Assembly: GCA_025997475.1 (NCBI GenBank)
Contig: BNUQ01000032.1
Coordinates: 1 to 22,201 of the forward strand
DNA: 22,201 nucleotides
Reading direction: 5' to 3'
Source: Planctomycetales bacterium
GTDB taxonomy: Bacteria; Planctomycetota; SZUA-567
Part shown: positions 1 to 8,440 of the stretch, piece by piece
How positions within the stretch are numbered: the first letter of the stretch is position 1
Layout of the letters: every line of letters starts with the position of its first letter
Made by a program: the position numbers and the translations under genes
The notes under the pieces: generated by a model
What the model saw: only the letters and a program-made list of their open reading frames with translations
Databases searched by the model: none
Told to the model about the DNA's origin: nothing

Positions 1-2422
1 TTTTGCCCAACCCCGCCGAAGTCATATCTTTCACCGAATAGACCGTCCGGTTCTGGTCGCCCGCGCCTTCGCCAATCTGCAACTGCATCCCGCCGGTGAA
101 GTTCTTGATGATTTCCGTCGTCGAGTGGAGCGCGTTCATCTCTTGGTTATTCGTGTCGCCCAACCGTTGCGCTTTCGTTGCGAGCGAGCCGTCGTTGTAA
201 CCGGTCGTGGCGATGGTCGTGTTGCCGACCGAACCGGCGTTGAAGACAATGTTCGCCGTCGCGTCCAAATTCGACAACGTGCCGGTAATGCCTTGCAGTT
301 CTACCCGTTGCCCGTTCAGCGACAAAATCGCGTTGCTACCGTAGTTGGTCCAATCCGCCCCCGACAAACCGGCGTCAATCACGTGCGCGTTGTTGTTGGC
401 ATCGTAGCGGGTGAAAATCGCGCCTTGCTCTTGCGTAATTTTGACAAACTCGTTGGCGCCGTATTCGCTCGCGCTGAGACGCACCCCCAAGTTCTCAAAC
501 TTCACAATCGCGCCCTCAACTTTGAGGTCGGAGGTCATACCATCGGCGCTACCAAGGTTAATTGCGCCGTAAAGACCGGTGTCTAAACCCGTTTCGCCGA
601 TTTTCTCCGCGAAAATACTGACGCTCTGGTCGCCCAACGTCGCGTTAAATTTATCGCTCCGCGCCACCAAATCGCTGTCCTTCATCTGCGCGTCTTTATA
701 CACCCAGATTTGACTCGCGTTGCCGTTTGTGGTGATTTCGGCTTTGATATACAACTGACCCGTCTCACTGGTGTTCTGCCCCAACTTCACCCCGCTGAAA
801 TACGAATTATCCAATTTTTCGTTGCCAATAGTGAGAGTGACGGCGGCACCACTGGTGTCAGTGCCTGCGGCGACGCTACCTAACGCTTCCGCCAACCCTT
901 TGAAGTTCACCGAGTCCGACGCCGACGACGCCCCGTCCGTCGCATTGACATCTTGCGCTATCGAACCGAATTGCAACACCGAAGTCGAACCGGCTTTGAA
1001 ATTGAACTTCTCGTCAATGTAGTTATTAAACGTCAATTTCAACCCGCCGATGCCCGAATTGTTGACCGCCGTAACCGAGGAGGCGTCCGTCGCATCGACC
1101 GCCACATCGCCAACGCCGATTTTCATCGTCATCGCCGCGTCTTTGTAGAGTTCATACTTCGTGTCGGTCGTCATCTTCAAATACATCCGACCGGCGCCGT
1201 CCAAATTCGTGCCGATTTGGAAGTTACTGACCGTCGCCGCTTGAAAACCGTCGGTCTGCGCGCCGGAAAGTTGGCTGTATTGCGTTTGCGACAGGATTTC
1301 GCCGGTGTCGGTGTTGTAGTGATTCGTTTTCGCAACGTCAGCTAAATTAATTGCGGTTACGCCGACCCCCGCGCCTTGGATATTGCCGCCGCGGTCGATA
1401 TTAAACGCTCGCACCGCCGTCCCATCAGTGGCGCCAACCATTTCGACATACGCCGCACCCGCCTTAACAGCATCATTAAGCGTGCTGGCACCGCCATCTG
1501 TTCCAAAACTAACAGCGGCGGACACTCCGTCGGCACCAACGGCAAACGCTTCATGCGCCAACACACTGCTGTCAAAAATCAAGTTCGCTTTGACGCCGGT
1601 CGAGTCCTGCACGCTGTTAATCGACGTTACCATCTCGCCGAGATGCGTCCCCTTCGCAAACGTCAGATAACGCGAGCCAGCGTTGCCCGTCAACGTGAAC
1701 GCCTGGTCTTTCGTCAGCGTATAAGCGTCATACGCGGCGCTACCGTCGGTACCGGAACCCTTGTAGTCGTTCACTTGTGTCGCTTCGGCGCCCGCCACTT
1801 GCGTGGTGATTTCAAAATACGCCTTTTTCGCCGCGTAACCGTTGTCCGTCCCGTCGGCGCTCTTACCCGAAAAGTTGATGTTCAACTGAAAATCCTGCCG
1901 CTTAAAAATTTGCTGAATGTTCGTCAACCCTTTGTCCACCATATTCATATCTTTGGAATCTTTAACCAAGACGCTGGTGTCGTAGTTGATTTGTTTGTTG
2001 CCGTTCAACAAATTGTCGCTCGAATAAGTCGTGGTGCGGGCGATGCGGTCAAGCGTTTGAATCGAACTGTCAACTTCCGCTTGGTCGGCGGCGACCTGGT
2101 CGGCGGAAGTAATGCCGTTGTTCGCCGCGTGAATAGCAAGTTGGCGCATTTTCGTCAAGATGTTGTTCATCTCGTTGAGCGCGCCTTCGGCGATGCCGAG
2201 AACGTTGTTCGCTTCTTGCGTGTTTTGCACCGCGCGGGCGATGCCGTTGGTTTGCGAGCGTAACAACTCGCTGATAACCAAACCGGACGGGTCGTCGGAG
2301 CCCTTGTTGATTTTGTAGCCGGTCGAAAGTTTTTCCAACGAGCCGGACAACGAAGAATTGCTCTGGTTCAACGTCCGTTGAATCCCCACCGCGTTGAGAT
2401 TGTGCGCAATAGCCATAGCCAT
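1..2422 (-). CDS. fliC: Very long flagellin, C-terminus beyond window
   Basis: Flagellin, the filament subunit exported through the flagellar type III apparatus. Reading the minus strand from ATG at 2422 gives 807 residues with no stop before the window edge. Residues 1-150 are the conserved D0/D1 region: IAHNLNAVGIQRTLNQS, then LEKLSTGYKINKGSDDPSGL, then RQLAIHAANNG. A long middle region (about 150-715) is Gly/Ala/Thr/Asp-rich and includes an MVTSINSVQDSTGVKA stretch like flagellin hook-IN motifs. The last visible part, FTGGMQLQIGEGAGDQNRTV followed by SVKDMTSAGLGK, is the start of the C-terminal D1/D0 region, so roughly 80-90 residues should be missing and the full protein should be near 890-900, against about 270-500 for common flagellins. 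An AGGAGG lies 8 nt before the ATG at 2422; a second in-frame ATG at 2416 has poorer spacing. Family certain; exact paralogue not determined. Confidence 0.96.
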   Translation of the reverse strand, partial: MAMAIAHNLNAVGIQRTLNQSNSSLSGSLEKLSTGYKINKGSDDPSGLVISELLRSQTNGIARAVQNTQEANNVLGIAEGALNEMNNILTKMRQLAIHAANNGITSADQVAADQAEVDSSIQTLDRIARTTTYSSDNLLNGNKQINYDTSVLVKDSKDMNMVDKGLTNIQQIFKRQDFQLNINFSGKSADGTDNGYAAKKAYFEITTQVAGAEATQVNDYKGSGTDGSAAYDAYTLTKDQAFTLTGNAGSRYLTFAKGTHLGEMVTSINSVQDSTGVKANLIFDSSVLAHEAFAVGADGVSAAVSFGTDGGASTLNDAVKAGAAYVEMVGATDGTAVRAFNIDRGGNIQGAGVGVTAINLADVAKTNHYNTDTGEILSQTQYSQLSGAQTDGFQAATVSNFQIGTNLDGAGRMYLKMTTDTKYELYKDAAMTMKIGVGDVAVDATDASSVTAVNNSGIGGLKLTFNNYIDEKFNFKAGSTSVLQFGSIAQDVNATDGASSASDSVNFKGLAEALGSVAAGTDTSGAAVTLTIGNEKLDNSYFSGVKLGQNTSETGQLYIKAEITTNGNASQIWVYKDAQMKDSDLVARSDKFNATLGDQSVSIFAEKIGETGLDTGLYGAINLGSADGMTSDLKVEGAIVKFENLGVRLSASEYGANEFVKITQEQGAIFTRYDANNNAHVIDAGLSGADWTNYGSNAILSLNGQRVELQGITGTLSNLDATANIVFNAGSVGNTTIATTGYNDGSLATKAQRLGDTNNQEMNALHSTTEIIKNFTGGMQLQIGEGAGDQNRTVYSVKDMTSAGLGK

Positions 2423-2600
2423 AGTGATACCCTCCTTGAGTTTGGCGTCCCATCATGGGTTCGCCGGTTTAGAAAAGCCGCCGACATCGTGTCAACAGCG
2501 TTTTACCGCTTAACCGTAAAACTAACCGCAGAACTTAACCCTTAAATGACCGCTTGCGTCATACGCCCCTCCTTTTCGTTGGTTTTTATCGAGTGTCCGT
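2423..2600 (-). promoter_or_regulatory. Flagellin 5' region with leader ORF and direct repeats
   Basis: Besides the flagellin ribosome binding site (2431-2440), the minus strand holds a strong second one (AAAAGGAGGGG, about 2566-2576) in front of a six-codon ORF at 2542-2562 reading MTQAVI then TAA. Between that ORF and flagellin are GGTTAAG, GGTTAGT and GGTTAAG at 13- and 12-bp steps (about 2500-2545), possibly regulator sites. A TTGACA (2490-2495) with TAAACC 18 bp downstream (2466-2471) is a weak sigma-70-like candidate. I found no convincing sigma-28 or sigma-54 promoter. The promoter assignment is uncertain. Confidence 0.35.
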
Positions 2601-2754
2601 CCAAGTAAATTTCTTTCGGGTAAATGCTCGCGAAAAATTATGACGTGATTAACGACAGTCCGGGGTGATTCTTGAGAAAAATCACAAAATAAAAATCTTG
2701 CAAAAAAAAATGGGATTTTTTTGGCGCGCGGAGGGAAGGCGCGAGGGGCGTGAT

Positions 2755-3175
2755 GAGAGTTATTTACTCGTGTTACGCGGTTAGTAGCCGGTGTTGTTGC
2801 AACGAATAAACTTCCGACAATCGCGCTGAAAGCGCGAAATATATCAGCCTATGGTAAGCGGCGATGCTCTATCAGCCGCGCCACCCTGGGTTAGAGGTTG
2901 CGGAGCGCCAACCGAAATTGGACGGTTCGCCGCGTTTTGGCGAACCGCTCTCGCCGCCGCCGCGTTTGCCGCCGCAAACCGCGCGGCGGGAATGTCGGAT
3001 GGTTTTATCAATCAACCGCTACCTATGGTGGCGGCGCCAAGAGCGTGCGCCTTACCATAGGCTGATATATTTCGCGCTACGGGACTGCGTCCCTTTCAGC
3101 GCGACTGTCGGAGGTTTTTCAATTCCTTCGTTGTAACAGCAGTCAATGCTAACCGCGTAACACGAGTTATTTCTC
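2755..3175. repeat. Structured ~420 bp repeat, copy 1
   Basis: The outer ends are inverted (about 2755-2783 against 3149-3175: TCGTGTTACGCGGTTAG and its complement), and inverted homology continues inward in blocks to AAATATATCAGCCTATGGTA at 2837-2856 against its complement at 3053-3072. The interior has a 9-bp perfect stem (CGGTTCGCC/GGCGAACCG, near 2923-2947). The interior from about 2908 to 3056 is nearly identical to 3626-3775 in copy 2. Short ORFs in both strands are shared by both copies and look incidental. It behaves like a mobile or amplified non-coding element; no transposase is present. The stretch 2600-2755 outside it holds A/T runs and no gene. Confidence 0.8.
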
Positions 3176-3260
3176 ACGGCGGCGCGGCGCGGACGCGATA
3201 GAGCCGCAAAAAAATAACGGGCGCCGCAAATGTTCGCGACACCCGCCTTTCAGGAATGGT

Positions 3261-3494
3261 TCATTGTTCGGTAACGCCGGTCAGCGTCAGTGCGCCGACC
3301 ATCTTGCACAATTGCGCGCCGCGCTGTTCCAAGACCTCGCCCCAGCGCGAAAATTCACTGAGGTCGTCAGCGCCGGCATCGCCTCCCGTCGTTTCGTCGG
3401 TTTCCACATTTTCCTCCCCAAGAAAAATCCCCTGCCCTAAAAAAATCGCTGTCAGGATTGTCCCCCCGCCGAGCCAAATGTTGTGCCGACGCAA
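3261..3494 (-). CDS. Possible small membrane protein or gene remnant
   Basis: A 77-codon ORF starting with TTG. It has a hydrophobic segment near the N-terminus (residues about 7-26, IWLGGGTILTAIFLGQGIFL) followed by an acidic, soluble tail (EENVETDETTGGDAGADDLS). Codon choice resembles neighbouring genes. No ATG or GTG start and no clear ribosome binding site; the open frame reaches a TAG about 27 bases further upstream of the TTG. It sits between the two ~400 bp repeats, so it may be the surviving 3' part of a gene disrupted by repeat insertion. I recognise no family. Confidence 0.4.
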   Translation of the reverse strand: MRRHNIWLGGGTILTAIFLGQGIFLGEENVETDETTGGDAGADDLSEFSRWGEVLEQRGAQLCKMVGALTLTGVTEQ

Positions 3495-3530
3495 TCCCGA
3501 CAGTTTTTCGATATTGTCTTGCTAATTTAT

Positions 3531-3888
3531 TCCGCCAGTCGCCCCAACGGGGCTAAATATATCAGCCTATGGTAAGCGGCGACGCTCTATCAGCCGCGCC
3601 ACCATAGGTAAAGACGGAGCGAAGCGCCAACCGAAATTGGACGGTTCGCCGCGTTTTGGCGAACCGCTCTCGCCGCCGCCGCGTTTGCCGCCGCAAACCG
3701 CGCGGCGGGACTGTCGGATGGTTTTATCAATCAACCGCTACCTATGGTGGCGGCGCCAAGAGCGTGCGCCTTACCATCGGCTGATATATTTCGCGCTACG
3801 GGACTGCGTCCCGTTCAGCGCGATTAGCGGAGTTTTTTCAAATTCTTCGTTGCAACAGCAACAATGCTAACTGCGTAACCGCAGTTAA
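3531..3888. repeat. Structured ~360 bp repeat, copy 2
   Basis: Second copy of the element at 2755-3175 in the same orientation, with AAATATATCAGCCTATGGTA at 3555-3574 and its complement ending at 3791. The left outer arm differs: a CGCCCC/GGGGC stem (about 3539-3553) takes the place of the CGCGCT/AGCGCG stem of copy 1. The right arm ends about where the mraZ stop codon begins (3889-3891), so the element fills the whole mraZ downstream region. Confidence 0.78.
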
Positions 3889-4347
3889 TTAAATCCCAAA
3901 GATATTCAGCGCTTGTTGCCGGCGTTGCGCCGCGTATTCGTCGTCGCGCGTCATTTCCGCCCGCACCGCCGGACTCCAGACCTCTATCCGCGTGTCCATT
4001 CCGATAAACAAAATATCCTGCCCGTCGATGCCCGCCCACTCGCGCAATTCTTTGCTTAACACAAAACGATTTTGCGTGTCCAACTCCAACGACCCGACCT
4101 GCTCCATAAACCGCCGGAAAAATTCGGGGTTGCCGGCGCGCGCGGCGTATTCTTTCGCACGGTCGCGCGCTTCGACAAAGTGTTGATAAGTATAAATATA
4201 CAGACAACGCGCCGCGCCGGGCAAAATTAACAAACCGCGCGCGCCGTCCGCCAACACTTCGCGAAACCGTTTCGGCAAAGCGACCTGCCCTTTCGGTCCG
4301 ATGCGGCTTTGACTGCCGCCATAAAAATAGACCAAATCGTCCGCCAC
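3889..4347 (-). CDS. mraZ: MraZ transcriptional regulator
   Basis: MraZ is a DNA-binding, ring-forming regulator that usually opens the division and cell wall (dcw) cluster and controls its own promoter. The 152-residue product has both SpoVT/AbrB-like halves: residues about 9-31 (GSQSRIGPKGQVALPKRFRE) and about 87-130 (LDTQNRFVLSKELREWAG, then IEVWSP). Length is typical. The start is GTG at 4345-4347 with only a weak GGCGGGG upstream, so it is less certain than the reading frame. No rsmH/mraW, ftsL or ftsI follows; the gene runs straight into a repeat and then flagellin. I did not find the clustered TGGG-type repeats expected for MraZ autoregulation upstream. Confidence 0.9.
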   Translation of the reverse strand: MADDLVYFYGGSQSRIGPKGQVALPKRFREVLADGARGLLILPGAARCLYIYTYQHFVEARDRAKEYAARAGNPEFFRRFMEQVGSLELDTQNRFVLSKELREWAGIDGQDILFIGMDTRIEVWSPAVRAEMTRDDEYAAQRRQQALNIFGI

Positions 4348-4538
4348 CGCCCCGCCTTTTTCTTCTTTTTACTTCTTGCCAACGCTTTTCGTTGCGAAAC
4401 GGCGCTACTTATATCTTTTGCCAAACGCGGCGCAAATAATTTCTTGCCGGAAAAATAATTTTCTTTTGCCCGCCGCGCACCGCGAAAAGAATGGACTTTG
4501 GCGCCGATTCTGACGTTAAATGACGGGAGGAGAACGCG

Positions 4539-5093
4539 ATGAAATTCTCAATATGGCAATGGTTAAACGCGGCGAGTATCGCGTTATGCGCGGGCGGAAG
4601 CGCGACGGGCTGGGCGGACGACGGAAAACCGCCGCCGCTGACCGCCGAGGCGTTTATCGCGGAAAATCACGCGCTGTTACCCGAACCGGTGCGAATGCCC
4701 AGAATGAGCATTAAGCCGGTCGCGCCGCTCCGCGACGCGTCGCCGCGCGTGGCGCCGCGCCCGGCGAAAACCGCGCCCGCGCCGCGTCCGGCGGAAAAAG
4801 CGCCGCCGCCGCCGAATAATCGTCCGTTGGTAACCTTGCCGGACAATTTGACGGTGGAAATCGGCAAGGAAAACCGGCTGTCCGCTTCGGCGACCGATTT
4901 GGACGCGGACGAATTGACGTATCGCTGGCGGCAACTTTCCGGCGCGGCGTTGCCGATGCGCGGCGACGACAAGGATTTGTTGATTATGCCGTTAGTGGAG
5001 GGCGTGTATATTTTGGAATTGATTGCCAGCGACGGCAAAAACGACAGCGAACCGGCGGTCTGCGCCGTTACCGCGCTGGCGGAGGACTTTTAG
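4539..5093 (+). CDS. Secreted protein with PKD-like domain
   Basis: 184 residues. A signal peptide is visible (MKFSIWQWLN, hydrophobic ASIALCAGGSATGWA, likely cut after residue 26). Residues about 50-95 form a Pro/Ala-rich linker. Residues about 96-178 resemble a PKD/immunoglobulin-like fold: PLVTLPDNLTVEIGKENRLS, then DLDADELTYRWRQLSG, then GVYILELIASDGKNDSEPAV. Such domains usually act in protein or carbohydrate contacts outside the cytoplasm. GGGAGGAG lies 6 nt before the ATG, an excellent ribosome binding site. The gene diverges from mraZ and converges on alr. Specific function unknown. Confidence 0.82.
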   Translation: MKFSIWQWLNAASIALCAGGSATGWADDGKPPPLTAEAFIAENHALLPEPVRMPRMSIKPVAPLRDASPRVAPRPAKTAPAPRPAEKAPPPPNNRPLVTLPDNLTVEIGKENRLSASATDLDADELTYRWRQLSGAALPMRGDDKDLLIMPLVEGVYILELIASDGKNDSEPAVCAVTALAEDF

Positions 5094-5182
5094 AAAGTTG
5101 AAAGTTAAAAGTTAAAAGTTTAGAACTTTTCGCCCCTTTCAACTTTCAACTTTCAACTCTCAACTCTCAACTCTGCACTTTC
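5094..5182. repeat. Inverted pair of heptamer arrays
   Basis: AAAGTTG/AAAGTTA units (from 5094) face CAACTTT/CAACTCT units (about 5138-5182) across AGAACTTTTCGCCCC. The arrays can pair into a long hairpin between two convergent genes, so it could work as a bidirectional terminator. The right array overlaps the last codons of alr. Confidence 0.75.
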
Positions 5183-6325
5183 AACTCGCCGTCCGACGCG
5201 CGCGCCAATCGCCGTCGCCACGCAATAGGGAATCATATCGTGGTGGTGGCGCGCCAATTCTTCTAACGTAATCCGCTCCGTGCCGTCCGCGCCGATAAGC
5301 GTCGCGACCGCGCCGACGGTTAGCGGCGGCAAATCCGTGATGTCAACGAGCGTGTAATCCATACTCACCCGCCCGACCACCGGCGCGCGCCGTCCGCCGA
5401 TTAACACGTCCGCGCGATTGCTGTAATACCGCGCGTAGCCGTCGGCGTAACCGACCGGCAACACGGCGATTTTTTTCGTTTGGCGCGAAGTGAAAGCCGT
5501 CCGCCCGTAGCCGAGCGACACGCCCGCCGGATAATCCTTAATTTGCGCCACGCGACAGCGCCAACTCAACACCGGCGTCAGCGGAAATTTTTCGCGTAGC
5601 GACTCGTCGTCATAAAAACCATAGACCGCCGCGCCGGGGCGAATCATTTCATAATGCGCTTCGGGATAGCGAAAAATCGCCGTGCTGTTCGCGGCGTGCC
5701 GCAGAGGAATTTTTACGCCTGCGGCGGCGATTGTCGCCAACGTTTCGTCGAAAATCACGATTTGCCGGCGGCTATATTCGGCGGCGGCGGCGACGGCAAA
5801 ATGCATAAACGCGCCTTCTAAAAAAAGCGCCGGCAGACGGCTAATCGCCACCGCCGTCGCGACGGCGGCGTCCGGCAACACGCCCAGCCGCCCCATCCCG
5901 CTGTCGATTTTCAGATGAACCGTCCCGCGCTTCCGTTGGCGCGTCGCCTCGGCGTTCAACCGTTCCGCCGACGCGACCTCGTGGACGCTAAAAATTAAAT
6001 CGCACGCGACGGCGGCGGGAATTTCGTCCGGCAACACGGCGCCGAGAAGTTGTAACGGCACGCCGATACCGGCGCGGCGCAATTCTTCGCCTTCGGCGAC
6101 GGTGGCAATCGCCAACCGCTCACAGCCCGCCTCGACGGCGGCGCGCGCCACCGCGACCGCGCCGTGGTTGTAGGCGTTGGCTTTCACCGCCGGCATCACC
6201 AACACGGAATTGCCGCACGCCGCGCAGTGGGCGCGAAGTCGGCGCAAATTTTCTTTGACCGCCGGCAGGTCGATTTCCAACCACGAGCGGGCGGCGGATA
6301 AAGCGGTGGACGAATCGTTTTCCAT
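5153..6325 (-). CDS. alr: Alanine racemase
   Basis: PLP-dependent interconversion of L- and D-alanine for peptidoglycan. The 390-residue product shows the N-terminal TIM-barrel PLP motif VMPAVKANAYNHG with the Schiff-base lysine at K48, the VHLKIDSGMGRLGV motif (136-149), RHAANSTA (209-216), the catalytic tyrosine in LGYGRT (Y273), PVGYADGYAR (290-299) and GRVSMDYTLVDIT (318-330). The canonical G in AYGHG is N here (AYNHG). The last ten residues, VESAELRVES, are read through the heptamer array at 5153-5185 and look like an appended tail. The start at 6325 has no strong ribosome binding site; another array lies just upstream. It follows fliI on the same strand 141 bp away. Confidence 0.95.
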   Translation of the reverse strand: MENDSSTALSAARSWLEIDLPAVKENLRRLRAHCAACGNSVLVMPAVKANAYNHGAVAVARAAVEAGCERLAIATVAEGEELRRAGIGVPLQLLGAVLPDEIPAAVACDLIFSVHEVASAERLNAEATRQRKRGTVHLKIDSGMGRLGVLPDAAVATAVAISRLPALFLEGAFMHFAVAAAAEYSRRQIVIFDETLATIAAAGVKIPLRHAANSTAIFRYPEAHYEMIRPGAAVYGFYDDESLREKFPLTPVLSWRCRVAQIKDYPAGVSLGYGRTAFTSRQTKKIAVLPVGYADGYARYYSNRADVLIGGRRAPVVGRVSMDYTLVDITDLPPLTVGAVATLIGADGTERITLEELARHHHDMIPYCVATAIGARVGRRVESAELRVES

Positions 6326-6348
6326 ATTTTTTTCAAGAGCGTAAAAAA

Positions 6349-7864
<1,516 letters not shown>

Positions 7865-7872
7865 CGGGGAAC

Positions 7873-7955
7873 CAATTAAGAATTAAGAATTAAGAATTAA
7901 GAGCAGTTGATAGTTGATAGTTGGTAGTTTTTAATGGCGGAGTTTGATTGTCAAT
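7873..7955. repeat. Heptamer array upstream of fliI, with half core
   Basis: Repeated AATTAAG units, then GTTGATA units, then ATGGCGGAGTTTGATTGTCA, which matches one arm of the palindromic core seen at 14851-14908 and 17333-17395. It occupies the fliI 5' region and leaves little room for conventional promoter elements next to the start. Confidence 0.65.
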
Positions 7956-7973
7956 TAAATCGCTCTAATCGGT

Positions 7974-8283
7974 GGCTCTTATTCAATAGACCTGTTCGAT
8001 AACCAAGAGTGAGCAAATGTTCGTGTCTAATTTTTCGTGCCGCAAGGAAAAATGACGAAGCAATACCGAGAGTATTGCAAGGAATTTTGACGCGGCGGGA
8101 CGGAAAATTAGCCGAAAATTTGCCGCGAATTGGTTGTCGAACAGGTCTAATTACCACGCCTTTTAAGGCGTGGTGTGCGGTCAAAAAAGAAAAAGGGCTT
8201 TAGCCCAAATTAAACCCTTCGGCTAAAGCCGGTCATTTTTTAACGCTAACCACGCGCTAAAGCGCGTGGCAATTGAATAGAGC
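7974..8283. repeat. Composite hairpin element A (interrupted)
   Basis: Ends GGCTCTTATTCAAT (left) and ATTGAATAGAGC (right) are inverted. Palindromes: 8154-8173 (CCACGCCTTTTAAGGCGTGG), 8195-8206 (GGGCTTTAGCCC), 8220-8231 (CGGCTAAAGCCG) and 8250-8269 (CCACGCGCTAAAGCGCGTGG). A 161-bp MITE-like insert (7988-8148) splits the left end. A TTTTTCTTTTTT tract follows the 8195-8206 hairpin on the minus strand, giving a terminator-like unit there. Confidence 0.85.
7988..8148. mobile_element. MITE-like element inside composite element A
   Basis: 161 bp with near-perfect inverted ends of about 18 bp (AGACCTGTTCGATAACCA left; the right end is the complement of AGACCTGTTCGACAACCA). It is flanked by AAT on both sides (7985-7987 and 8149-8151). 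Removing it together with one AAT restores ATTCAATTACCACGCC, the usual left end of the composite element, so it is a later insertion with a 3-bp target duplication. It encodes no transposase; a helper elsewhere in the genome is presumed. Confidence 0.75.
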
Positions 8284-8440
8284 ATCTACAACTGATGTAT
8301 CTCCGTGTCTCCCTCTGTGATAAATAATTTTTTCCGCAAACGGTTTCACAGCCACTCCGCCCCGTAATTCGTAATTTTCGTAATCCGTAATTCTTACTAT
8401 ACTGCGCGAATTATCCACCTCATACTTTGGGAGAGCAACT
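8284..8440 (+). promoter_or_regulatory. metG upstream region
   Basis: Contains ATCTCCGTGTCTCCCTCTGTG (a diverged copy, on the opposite strand, of the CTCACGGAGGC repeat seen at 13020 and 14630), CGTAATT-type repeated units (8363-8395) and a good -10 candidate TATACT at 8398-8403, with no clear -35. The metG ribosome binding site GGGAGAG lies about 5 nt before the ATG at 8441. If the -10 is real, the leader is about 30 nt. Confidence 0.35.

Noticed and set aside
1376..2263. 295-codon open frame on the plus strand
   Set aside because: Entirely antisense to the flagellin gene, whose conserved motifs are unambiguous.
2851..3136. Overlapping short ORFs inside repeat copy 1, also present in copy 2
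   Set aside because: They exist only because the repeat is duplicated; frames overlap each other, starts lack ribosome binding sites, and the sequence looks constrained by pairing rather than coding.
4348..4538. MraZ-binding repeats upstream of mraZ
   Set aside because: No regularly spaced TGGG-type repeats could be found in the mraZ upstream region.
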